Made by a program: the position numbers and the translations under genes. From NCBI GenBank assembly GCA_020081605.1, contig JAHREC010000009.1, forward strand, positions 1,860,001 through 1,924,000: DNA of 64,000 nt, written 5' to 3'. The DNA comes from Albifimbria verrucaria. Taxonomy: Eukaryota; Ascomycota; Sordariomycetes; Hypocreales; Stachybotryaceae. The notes beneath the pieces were generated by a model, which was given only the letters and a program-made list of their open reading frames with translations, was not told where the DNA came from and searched no databases. Positions 35,607 through 46,004 of the stretch are shown piece by piece. Every line of letters begins with the position of its first letter. Within the stretch, counting starts at the first letter, position 1.

Positions 35607-37550
35607 ATGGCGCCAGACCCGGAAAAGAACTCGGCACCTGCGACTGCTGAGACATTCTCCTCCGACTCGTCGGACGGCCCGTCCTCGCCAGTCCTGGAGC
35701 TCATCAAGACGAGCCAGAGTCGCCGCTCTACCGCCGCCCAGCGACAGGAAGACGACGAGGACCTGTACGAGACGCTGCAGCGCGCCATCACGCCTGATGT
35801 CGAGACCGATGCTGAGCGCTGGGCTCGAGACCCCATATCGCACGTTCGCACCACGACCAGTGTAGCCAGCGCCGCATCACGACTGCCAGATTTCGAAGTC
35901 ATATTCGAGGAAAACGACCCCGAAAATCCCAAGAATTGGCCGTTGTGGTATCGCGCTTGGGCCATGTTCGTCGTATCCTTCTGTACCTGGGTCATTGTCC
36001 TCTACTCCACCAGTTACACCTCGTCGACTCCGGGCTTGATGAAGGATTTCAATTCCTCTACCACCATCGTTACGTTGGGCTTGACTACCTACCTCCTGGG
36101 TCTCGCCGCGGGTAGCTTGATTGTGGCACCTATGAGCGAGCTGTACGGGCGCCGTATCGTATATATAACATGCCTTGCTGTCTGGAGCATTCTTATTATA
36201 CCCTGCGGTTTGGCCAAGTCTCTAACAGCTATCCTCATAGTGCGTTTCTTTGGGTAAGTATCCTTATCATTTCATCTCGGTGCCTGCTTTAGTCGCATAC
36301 TGATCCCACATGTCTTAATATAGCGCGCTCTTCGGCTCTGCGCTCATCTCCAACGGCCCTGGCAGTGTCGTGGATCTTTCCAAGCCTGAGTATCTCGCAT
36401 TTTCCCTATCCATCTGGTCCATAGCGCCTCTAAATGGTCCGGTGACAGGTCCATTGATTGGCGGGTTTGTTTACCAGTATCTGGGGTGGAGGTGGACGAA
36501 CTGGATTGTGCTCGTGATTGCCGGAGTTGCATTCCTGCTCATGCTGACTGTCAAGGAGACTTACACCCCAACGCTTCTGCAGCGCAAGGCCGCCCGCATG
36601 CGCAAGGAATTAGACGACCCCGTTGGTGGTGTCAGTATGACCATCGGGTCTCGTCGATGGAGCTTCTCAAGGTGAATTTAAGCCGGCCATTCATCTTATT
36701 TGCCACAGAGCCTATCCTTTGGTTCATGAACTTGTGGATATCCGTTGTCTATGGCGTCCTCTATTTAGGGTTCGTGGCATATCCAATCGTGTTCGCGCAA
36801 CATCGCGGCTGGAGTCCAGGACAGACAGGCCTGTCGTTCCTGGGCACGGGTATTGGAACCTTGATCGCAATTGTGTGTGAGCCGCTTTTCAGGCGACTGA
36901 TCAACTCGCAACCACGCGACCCAGTTACAGGAAAGGTTCAGCCCGAGGCGGCCGCCCTTGTCATGGCCATCGGGGCGGTTCTCACAGCTGTTGGACAACT
37001 AGTCTTCTCATGGACTTGTCTCCCAGCCAGCATACACTGGGCGATTCCTATTGGATTCGGAATCCCATTCGGCGCTGGCAACACGCTCAGCTTTATCTAC
37101 GCATCTAACTACTTGGCGGGTGCGTACACCATTTATGCTGCCAGCGCACTCGCGGGCAACGCCGTCCTTCGGAGCATCTTTGGTGGTGTGCTACCTCTGG
37201 CCGGGCCCAAGATGTATCAGGCCCTAACTCCACAATGGGCGGGAACGCTGGTCGGTCTACTGGAGGTGCTGTTGATCCCTATCCCCTTCGTTCTGTGGCG
37301 TTATGGAGCACAGATCCGCGGCAAGAGCAAGGCTGTGCGGCAGTTGCGAGAAGAGCAGGACAGGATTGATGCGAAGAGGGCGCGATACGAGGCTAAGAAA
37401 GCGACAAGGCTGCAGCGAAGTAAAGAGGAGGGCCCTGGCGACGCGGATGAGCAAGACCAGAAGGACCATGCCATCAACGCGGCCAGCAAGGAACTTGAGG
37501 GTGGAAGAGTTGATACAGTGACGTCGTCATCACATAAGGCAGAGAACTAG
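35607..37550 (+). CDS. MFS transporter, DHA1 drug:proton antiporter type
   Basis: Plasma-membrane proton-coupled exporter of the major facilitator superfamily. A long acidic/serine-rich cytosolic N-terminus is followed by ENPKNWPLWYR, the entry to TM1 in fungal DHA1 proteins. The loop-2/3 motif region contains SELYGRR, and the antiporter motif C appears as NGPVTGPLIGGF in TM5. A second set of hydrophobic segments runs from FILFATEPILWFMNLW to PIPFVLWRYG, giving about 12 helices, and then a charged C-terminal tail. One intron (36254-36323) splits FFG/ALFGSA. One break lies at the GGG of 36646-36648, between MTIG and SSMELLKVN. The length of about 620 residues is at the upper end for the family because of the N- and C-terminal tails. 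Members of this group export toxins, drugs or polyamines; the substrate is unknown here. Confidence 0.93.
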
Positions 37551-37976
37551 TATTGCTTAGAAGACATATTCATACGTATGGCGTTGGGAGCTCGGAATAT
37601 ATAATTGCCTTGGTGTATACAATAAGAGGTACACTTTCATAGCTTGTCTTGTTCAGATAGCCGTTTAGATTGCAAATACAATGGCATTTAAGTAAATTGT
37701 GTGAAACTCGTATAAAAGAAATATACACAAGCAGTTTCTATCTCTTGGTAGTATTATTCCATATCATAAGTAAGATATTGATCAATATTTTCCCTTGATG
37801 AGCTACAGGTGTATCTTAGTTCTGGTTGTGTAAATTGTTCTGAGAGATGATTCAATGGAGGCTAAAAGAAAATGGTCCTTTTGCCAACCACCAAGATGCC
37901 TTGGTCACCAGACGTGATAATAGCAACTGGAGGCAAAAAAGGAGATTCTCAATCGCAGAATGGGAATTATAGGAAC
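37551..37976. other. intergenic, 3' of the DHA1 transporter
   Basis: Holds the transporter 3' UTR and the Pol III terminator of the tRNA. No gene seen. Confidence 0.5.
37935..37940 (-). terminator. likely Pol III terminator of tRNA-Lys
   Basis: A run of six A on the plus strand, i.e. T6 on the transcribed strand, about 37 bases beyond the tRNA 3' end. Confidence 0.45.
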
Positions 37977-38058
37977 AGCCCGATGCGGGGTCGAACCCGC
38001 AACCTTGAGATGGTGAACTCTTAAGAGTCTCACGCTCTACCGATTGAGCTAACCGGGC
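37977..38058 (-). tRNA. tRNA-Lys (CTT) with a small intron
   Basis: On the minus strand the acceptor stem GCCCGGT pairs with ATCGGGC (one G:U), with discriminator T. The D-arm is GCTC...GAGC, the anticodon stem TGAGA pairs with TCTCA, and the T-arm GCGGG-TTCGACC-CCGCA is complete. The 17-nt anticodon region gives CT-CTT-A followed by about 10 intron bases before the last loop base. The CTT anticodon reads AAG lysine codons. The gene stands alone between the transporter and LtrA genes. Confidence 0.92.
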
Positions 38059-38925
38059 ACCGAATCCGATGCTTGTTGTTGAAAGACGCTGCGTTATTTT
38101 GCTATATGACGTACTAGACATGAGAAAAATCAAAGTTTTCATGGCGACAAAGCGACTCCACTGGTTCCCACTTACGTAGGTTGACCTACCCTTGAGCAGT
38201 GCTTGCACTGTCTTGGTGTGTATTTATATCATCTGAGTGTGTAAATTCTTGCTACGGTTAATTAATTGTTTGCTGTTGGTGGTATTTTCCTAGGTTTCCT
38301 GTTCTTTATTCAATATGATTGCCGTTGTGGTTTGTCATGCGAGGCACTGGGGTAAATCATGGTGAAGTTGCCGTGCATATATTGAATATAACTAGAGATG
38401 ATTTATCCCGAGGACGGACGAAAACTTGGTGTAAAAGAAAGGGAATATTTTGATATCCATCAAGTGTACCTATATATGCTGAAGTAAATTCATTATATCC
38501 GCAGAGTCGACTGATATAGGACTGAACGTGATAGGCGAGAATTGCTATAGTAATTCATGTTTGCGCCCCTAAGCAATTCAGTGTCTAGCAGCCCATGCTT
38601 AGAATTAATAACCTCCCTCATTCAGACCAAGCCCACACTCGACATGGACAAGACATCTAACAAAATGGTCAACATAGTACCAAGATGGGGCTCAGTGGGT
38701 AAGTAGGTAGGCAGCGAAAAAGCCGAGAAATTACCACATTCGGTAGCTACACCAAAACGGGATCGGTGGCTGGAAGGACAAGGCCAAGGCCAAAGGTCAA
38801 CACCAACCCCGCCGACCCCACGATCGACACGCTTAAGGCTTGCCCTCATCCTCACTTACATCGCAAAGTCAATATTCTCATCTTCATGTGAGCAAGAGGC
38901 CGCGACCTGCACCAATTGACCCACC
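38059..38925. other. intergenic, upstream of the LtrA-like gene
   Basis: AT-rich in its first 500 bases, then normal composition. It should hold the promoter of the LtrA-like gene. Nothing else recognised. Confidence 0.5.
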
Positions 38926-40334
38926 ATGAATTGCAACGACCTGCAGGAACACGCCAAGCCGTCCTGCTATCTCATCAAGCGGCCCAAGGCGCTGCAATGG
39001 TTCTACAAGGACCAGCTGCACAAGGACAGCGAGGAGGAGCGCCAGGCTGGCCGCTTCGAGCTTTTTCTCGACCTTCTCTGTGAGTCTCCTGCTGTCTTTA
39101 CCTCTTCCCTCCAAAACCCACAAGAAACTGACCGTCGTCGCCCACCAACTCGACAGATGTTGCCATCGTCGCCAACTTTTCAGATGAGCTCGCCGAGAAC
39201 CCCGACGGAGCCCACTTGGCCAAGTACCTGCTCATCTTCGCGCCCGCGTGGCACATCTGGGCCGACCTGAGGGAGCTGATGAACTCGTTTTACACCGACG
39301 ATCTGGCGCAGCGCTTGGTTGTGCTGTGGGTTATGTCTCTGCTGGTTCTCTACGCGAACAACGCCAATTTCGTCGATGAGAGCCTCACTGCACAGCGATG
39401 TTACCGCTGGCGCCTACTTGGTCGCCAGGTTCAGTACGATGAGCGCCTTTCTCATCGTATCCTTTGCCAGTTACCAGCACCGTGCACAAGCGCGGATCCT
39501 TGCCGGCTTCATGTTCCTTGGCCTCTTCATCACCATCCCGTTATTTCTCGAGAATGTCAGTGTCAAAGCCAAGGCATTTACTGTACTCGCTGCCATCGTG
39601 TACCAGGAAGCCACCTGGGCCATCACACTGAGCCCCTGGATCAAGCGCCAGCTCAAACTAACCTATAGCACGGCCGTCGACATTGCTCATGAAGTAGATC
39701 GCATGGCCGCCTTCTTCATTATCATCCTCGGCGAGTTCGTCTACAGCATCATAGTTGGCAACCCCGCGGGAGTTGGTCTGACTGCCGGCTACGGCAAGGC
39801 CGTCTGCACGCTTGTCATTGCCTTCACCCTGAACTGGATCTACGCCAGCGGTGACGGCAGCATACAGGCCACGCACCCCATTCGACGGTCTGCGTGGACG
39901 GCGTTTGGCTTCTTCCTTCTGCATCTGCCCCTTTCATCATCCTTCCTCATCGGAGGCCACATTGCCGCTGTGAGTGTTCACTCTAACCATTTCGAAGATG
40001 GCCACCGATGGCTCCTCGGAGGCGGCCTCAGCGTCGGCTTATTCTGCTTATGGATCTACGGTATGCTGTACCGGACGGAGGGCGAGGACGCTCTCCTTTG
40101 AGCAAGCCACTGCGAATAGGCATGCGGTTGGTTATTGCTGTTATCTTGGTGATAATTCCGGAGACTCATGGCCACTTAAACACGGTCGAGTTCATGCTCA
40201 TCGTGACAGGCCTATTTGCTTTTCTGTTGTTATGGGAAACTATCGGAGGCCTGGCAAAGAATGCGCGAATCTTTGAACCATGGGATGCAAGACATCCGCC
40301 GGCGGAGGACGATGAAGAGCATTTGGTACCTTGA
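38926..40334 (+). CDS. LtrA-like (low temperature requirement A) membrane protein
   Basis: Integral membrane protein of unknown activity, named after a Listeria protein needed for growth in the cold. Fungal members occur as single multi-helix proteins. The N-terminal signature RFELFLDLLYVAIVANFSD spans an intron at 39080-39156. APAWHIWADLRELMN, MAAFFIIILGEFVYSIIVG and the WIYA segment follow, with about ten hydrophobic stretches in all, and IPETHGHLNTVEFM near the C-terminus. Start ATG at 38926 (MNCNDLQEHAKPS). Two frame breaks: near 39396-39399 (CAGCG, possibly loss of a CG unit) and at the CC of 40095-40096. The corrected protein has about 440 residues, typical for the family. Confidence 0.87.
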
Positions 40335-40806
40335 ACCTTGCCATCTACTCCGGCTGTTAGATTTTGTTTAGTCTAAGTTGCAAAATGGATTTGGCTACGC
40401 ACCGAAGGCGGTTTTTGGGTCCCAGTTCTGGCTCATTCTGGCTCATCGTGACTGTCTGTAACCCAAGCATGCCCCTAGTCAGTCTTGTTTACAAATTACC
40501 ACGTTACTTCACTAAAAGTTGGAATATGCTATAAATCAGCAAAGTGCTTTTCATTTTGTGCTATGCTATGAAGCCGGTTATTTTGTAACCACGACTCATC
40601 AATGTCCAACAAGAGTCTGGTGGTGAGTAGTGACACCATCGTATGCCACCGTGCATACATTCTTCAACAGACAAGGGCTCAGTGTTTGCCAGAGTTCCGT
40701 CATAGCCTCACGAGCGCAGAAGCTGCGCGCTCAACCATAAGCTCTTCAAGGGTATAGTCTACCCATCGTGACCGAAACACTGACTTGATCTCAAGAGCAA
40801 TTCTCA
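40335..40806. other. convergent intergenic spacer
   Basis: Separates the LtrA-like gene from the converging eIF2A gene. No gene seen. Confidence 0.55.
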
Positions 40807-42930
40807 CTAATGCTCTCGCTCCAGGCCCTCAAGCTCCTTCAACACCGAAGTCTTGGTGTTGATCTTCTTGAGCTGGGTGTCCTCGAGCTTTTCGCCTCCA
40901 GCCAGTCGCATTTCCAAATCCTCGATAGCGCGCACCTTCTTCTGCAAGCTACGAATCTTCTTCGCATTAGGGTTCTGGGATGCGTCCGCTCCACCGTGGG
41001 CGGCCAAAGCCTGATCAGAGTGCTGTTCACCTCCGTGAGGAGGGCGCTGGCCACGGTGGGTGTTGCTGCGAGGACGGCCGTCAGTGTTACTGCGGCTACG
41101 TCCATCGGGGCGTCGGGAGCGGCTGCGGTTGTCTCGGTTGTGGCTACCGCCGGGTCCGTGACGTCTCTCGGGGCTTCGTCCATCGCTGCCCGAACCCATG
41201 CCAAAGTCGCGAGGTGGTGGCGCAAGGCTTGCACCGCCTCCTGTCTCGCCCTCAGGCCTGCCCTCGCCAGGGCCCTTCTTGCCGCGTCTCTTCTTGTTCT
41301 TGTTCTTCTGTCCATCGTCGCCAACAGGCTCAGCACCGGGCACACCCCTAGGGCCAGTGGGTACCGAGTCTGCGAACTCAGCGCCGGGAATGGCGCGACG
41401 TGGGCGGCCGAAGCCGTTAGGTGCCGGGTTCTGGACGCCGTTGCTCACGACATGGGCGGCACCACCCTCGTCTTCGCGCTTGAAGTGCAAGGGGTGGCGA
41501 GGCCACGTGCACCAGGGGACGGTAGGCGCCCGCAGGCTTGCTCGGAGTCTTGACAGTTCCAAGGTAGGCCGTCGCAGAGCTGTGAGGAGTAGGCACGGGG
41601 CTGAGGGATCTCCACCAGCAATGCTCTCCGGCGCAACAGGTCGCCACAAGACACTGTACAACTCGACCATATCTTCGTTGTACATCAGAGGGCCACTCAC
41701 GTGCCAGAGCTTTACGCCGTTGTCGACACGGAGACGAGGAGATGTCGTGGCCGTCATAATGTAGCGACTGTCGGGGCTCCATTCGCAGACACTGGGGTTG
41801 CTGCTCTCGATAGTGGTGACCTTGCGGAAATCCTTCTCAAGGTCGTAGATATCGATCTGTCCAGCAAGGTTACCGAAACCTGCGACCAGCACAAATCGGC
41901 CGGTGGGCGAAAAGGTAATAGTGTTGCGGGGCCCAGAGGGAAGGAGTGGGTGGCGACGGCGCGGTGGTTGAAGATTGTCGCCTTGGCCGGCATGTAGCCG
42001 TACACGACACCGAATTCTCGCGAGTTGGGAGACCACGAGACGTCATGAATGGGACCCTCCTTGTCCAAACTGACACGAGCATCGAACGCACCGCTGGTGC
42101 TAAGCAGGTACAGAGTGGTTTCGCCATAGTAACTCTTCCCAGACTTATCGACGTCGGTCTGAGCTAGCACAAGAAGGCTGGAGCCCTGCTTGTTCCACTT
42201 CAGCTGAACCTTGTCTCCCTTAAAGAATGTCTTTTGGGAGATGGGGCTGTTGAACATGGGAACGTTAAAGACCTTGACGGCAGCAGGTTGTCCCTAAACT
42301 CTGTGTTAGCACGATGAATTAGCTGGCGCATGGGGCTACATACCTTGCGTTCGGGGATGAAAACTGCCACTGCGTGGTTCTGGCTTCCAGGAGCAAGAGC
42401 GAAGTTGGCGGCGCCCTCAACACGGAGCTTGTTCCACACATTGCTGAAGTTGTGGCTCTCAAAGAACTGAACCTCGTTGGTGACGAGACGGGCACAGTAC
42501 TTCTCGTCGGCAGTGTATTGGAGGTTCCAGCCACCCTGTTGCTTCTGGACGAACTGTCCAATGGGCAGCTTATCCGTCGCTGCGACGCCTTCCTCGACGG
42601 TGCGCCAAACCTTCAGATTCTTAGTGGCATCGCCGGCCTCATCCTTGCCGGGTCGTTCCCAGGTGATGAGGAACGTGCCACGAGGCGAGAAGCCTAGCTC
42701 GTAGACGTTGACGATGGGAAGGCGCAGGGTCTCGTTTCCGGTGGAGGCATCGACGACGGTGACAGCATCGGGCGAGGCCCAACCAAAGTAACGGCCACAG
42801 GGGAGTAAGAACAGCACCGCAGGTTACCCTCGGGCTTGGTGAACCCAGCGAGGGGTTCGTAGACTGGCGCGGCGTCAAAGACACCGATGGTCTTCTGGGT
42901 TCGGTAGGCGAACTGCAATGGAGAAGCCAT
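40807..42930 (-). CDS. eukaryotic translation initiation factor 2A (eIF2A)
   Basis: Cytosolic WD-repeat initiation factor proposed to deliver Met-tRNA in alternative initiation. Start at 42930 (MASPLQFAYRTQKTIGVFDA). The beta-propeller blades are evident: SPCGRYFGWASPDAVTVVDA once a one-base break near 42,800 is corrected, then LGFSPRGTFLITWERP, VSWSPNSREFGVVYGYMPAK, ITFSPTGRFVLVAGFGNLAG and CEWSPDSRYIMTATTSPRLR. The C-terminal region is rich in Lys/Arg/Gly/Ser and ends in a helical segment (KKIRSLQKKVRAIEDLEMRL). One intron, 42294-42343. At least four single-base breaks are needed: about 42,800, 41,927-41,930 and several within 41,480-41,620 (around AYRPPGARGLATP). The corrected length is about 690 residues, normal for fungi. 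Confidence 0.93.
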
Positions 42931-44813
42931 GGCTAGTGAAAGTCACAGGATCTCGTAAAGGGTGGGTTGCAGTGGGTGGGTGAAGTCGGCGCACAATGTT
43001 CCGACCAGAGTATAAGGGGCTTGGTGTTTGATTCGTCTTCTGGGGTTTGGCACAAAGGCACGTCTGAATCGGATCGATCAGGGACAACGCTGAGCTGTGA
43101 TGGGGGTGAAGCGGGACGATGCGAGGGGCAGGTCCCAGCTGGAGCACGTGTCGAGCGAGGGAGGAAGGGTCTGTTGCTTCGAGGTTCAAGCCGTCGATCG
43201 GAGGATTGACGCGGTTCGGCTCTGTCAGGTGCACGCCGTCGTTGTGGGATGGCGGGCTCTGGTTTGCTTTGCTTTGCTTTGCTTTGCTTATCCCTCGTGG
43301 TGGATTGGACCAACAGTGGAGCAATTGAAGCGGGCAGAGGCGGGCAGAGCGAGGAGGAGGATGGACGCTCGAAAGGAGAGGATGGAAGAACAGATGCCAG
43401 AAGAGAAGTAAAGGGAGGGCAAGCACCCGGTCAGGGAACGGGGAATTGGCGCGGCGGTGCCGTTTCGCTGTGGGATGAAGAAGGAAACGGAGTCGAGAAT
43501 GGCGGAGTGTGGGTGATGTTTTTTTGACAGTTTTTTCCCTTTGCCTTCCACGGGCGGTACGTACCCTCGCGGTACCCGCTGTGGACTTTGGGTGGCCAGC
43601 CACACCTTGGTGGGGTTCTTGGGCACTTTGGTGTCCGGTAGTTGCGCGGCCAATCGATTGGGCTGCTGGGCCTTCTGGAGCCGCATTCCAGGGGAAACTT
43701 TAGCACCCAGCACAGGCGCTGTAGGGCGCTGCAGCGACCACCAGCAGGCACAAGCCCCCTGTGTGATTGGCGCCCAACTAACTCTCGCCATGCCCACATT
43801 AGCCCGCAGATAGCGGCTGCTCCTATGCGAGGCGTCACCACTTACTTCTCTTCACATGTTTTATTTATTTAGGTGGGTAGGTAGGTAGGTAGTCTTTCAC
43901 GATAAGCTGTCTCTGACGAAAGGCTCTGGTCTACTCGAGAACCGAAGCTGGCCGCCTTGAGCGTGCATGCACGGGTATTGACCAGTAGCCGATGCAGGCG
44001 ATGCAGTGAGCACTGCGTCGCTTACTGAGCCACGTCCTCGTAATGAATCGTCAGGATTGAGGTATATATCATGTACTCCCACTTATGCATGACCGCCAAA
44101 ATTTTGAGGACCCAGACGCATTGATGATCCAAGCCGAGGACCCACAGTGACCGACAAGGTACAGCTCACGATGAGTTAGAAACCTGCTACGCAGACACAA
44201 GCAAAGTCTCGTCGAGCGTTTCAGGCACTTCATCAGAGCAAGTTTATAGACCTCAACGTTGTCTATTCATTAATTACCGTCTTCACCACTATAAACGCCA
44301 TGCGATACACCTCATCTGCGAGCCTTGCCGTCCACGTGTGCGACGTGATTACTTGGCTTTGTTGCTTACTGCACATGGAGGTTGCAAAGCTGAAAATCAG
44401 CCAAGTGCTTACAGTACCATGGAGACTTTTGGGAAGCCGCCTATCTTTGTTCGTCCATGACAAGGACCCGTGTGAGCCAACTTGACGGCCATGTTGACAA
44501 AGGGCAAACGCACATGCAGCAATCCAGCTTTGGCTGTGCCATGCCTTAACCAGGACACGAACACCATGTTTTTGACTCGTGGCGGTGACAACTAGCTGCG
44601 ATGGCGAAGGCTATGATGTGTTGGTCTAGTGCCACGCTGACCTTTGAATTTTTTTTTTAAAAAATGGCCTGTCCAGGGTGCAAGTTCCCCAGAGAGTAAG
44701 CTGTCAGGAGTCTCAATATCGGCCCCCACGCCGACTGAGATGGTGCAAAAGTTCCATGGTGAGATGAATGAAGACTGTTTGTGTAAACAACTCTTCCAGA
44801 CCGTGTGGGAGCT
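42931..44813. other. intergenic region upstream of eIF2A and 3' of RPAP1
   Basis: First part: promoter and leader of eIF2A, with a TTTGC tandem. Around 43,874-43,894 there is a GGTAGGTAGGTAGG run. No gene recognised between 43,900 and 44,813. Confidence 0.5.
43263..43287. repeat. (TTTGC)5 tandem repeat
   Basis: Five perfect TTTGC units about 330 bp upstream of the eIF2A start. Confidence 0.95.
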
Positions 44814-46004
44814 TCAACGACCCTGGAACTTCTCCTTCCAGCCACCCTTCTCAAACAGCCACAAAGCCTCAGTAGCGTAGGCACGGCTTCCTCGATGCCC
44901 GCCTTCGTTCATGGCGGCTTCGGTAAGACTGTCCAAAACTCGTCCTTCTTTCATCGAGCCCCATATACCCATCGCAATGGGATCATCAATAGTGGTTCCC
45001 CAATCTCCTCTACCCAGGCGATACAATATTCTCCCAAGCGTTTGATACGCGATACATCTCTGGGCCGGAACGGCACTTCTTGCCAGATGAGCCAGCTCGG
45101 CAATCGTGTAACCGGCAGATTCCGGTGCTTCTCCGTGATGATGAAGACCCTTTGATGTTGGTATGGATCTGCTTACTCTCGGCGAAAGAAACCGACCACG
45201 GAAGTCAAACCGCAACGCAGCAATGCTAATCTCCGGATGGGGGTAATACGGAGATTCTTTATCAGCAGGGCTGTTCTCTGTTGGAATCGGTGCCATCCAT
45301 GCGAGCTTGCTAGGATCCGCTGGAAGGTCGGGAAAGTATTTCTCGTGAAGGTTGGCGAGGAAGTCTGGGTCGGAGGGATCAAGATCAGGGACCTTAGGGG
45401 CTGCTGGAAAGTGCGTCGAACTTCGAGGTAGAGCGTCAGGAGGAAGTTGCTGAGGCTCTTGGTCTTCGGTGGCCACCTCATTAACAGATTTCGGATCATC
45501 CACGCTGTCGGAGACACTGGGCTGTGCGGCAACGGCAGGCGTTTTTGAAGTGTCATCAACTTTGATCTCGGGTATCGGTGTAGGTTTCGAACTGCCAGTA
45601 GCCGGAGATTCGAACGGCAACGAAGACGGTGTATCGTCGATATTAGCGCGACGAAGGAGTCTTTGTATAAGGGCAGGGTTTAAGCCGTTCATTAGATCCT
45701 CCTGTGCTTGAGCAATCTCCTTTGGCGTCATGTTGTCAAGCTTCTGGCGATTCTCCTGGTCTATGCGGTTCTTTTCAACTTGCTCAAAGCTCATTTGCGG
45801 TGCAGCACCGCGGCTGAGCTTTTCGAAGTCATCCTTGGACGAGGTTTCGCCGCCCTGAACTCCTGCACGGCGTTGCTTGAAGGCCGACTGGGTCCACCGC
45901 TTCTTGAGCTTCGGAAAGCCGGAAGAGGAACTGGGAATGTCTGAAAACTCGACGGGCTTGCTCCCACTAAGGTCGCGCTCAACGATTTCACCGATAAGAT
46001 CCAT
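44814..46004 (-). CDS. RPAP1-family protein (Rba50-like)
   Basis: Predicted RNA polymerase II assembly/import factor, like yeast Rba50 and human RPAP1. The RPAP1 N-terminal domain is present (MSFEQVEKNRIDQENRQKLD, then EIAQAQEDLMNGLNPALIQ), as is the RPAP1 C-terminal domain (LRFDFRGRFLSPRVSRSIPT, KGLHHHGEAPESAGYTIAEL, ARSAVPAQRCIAYQTLGRIL). A Ser/Pro/Glu-rich linker separates them. I placed the start at 46004 because MDLIGEIVERDLSG is the conserved N-terminus of fungal members. The frame is open to an ATG at 46208, adding 68 residues without conserved character, more likely 5' leader. Length from 46004 is 396 residues. No frame break and no intron are seen. The final residues of the canonical C-domain follow (ALWLFEKGGW). 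Confidence 0.9.
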   Translation of the reverse strand: MDLIGEIVERDLSGSKPVEFSDIPSSSSGFPKLKKRWTQSAFKQRRAGVQGGETSSKDDFEKLSRGAAPQMSFEQVEKNRIDQENRQKLDNMTPKEIAQAQEDLMNGLNPALIQRLLRRANIDDTPSSLPFESPATGSSKPTPIPEIKVDDTSKTPAVAAQPSVSDSVDDPKSVNEVATEDQEPQQLPPDALPRSSTHFPAAPKVPDLDPSDPDFLANLHEKYFPDLPADPSKLAWMAPIPTENSPADKESPYYPHPEISIAALRFDFRGRFLSPRVSRSIPTSKGLHHHGEAPESAGYTIAELAHLARSAVPAQRCIAYQTLGRILYRLGRGDWGTTIDDPIAMGIWGSMKEGRVLDSLTEAAMNEGGHRGSRAYATEALWLFEKGGWKEKFQGR

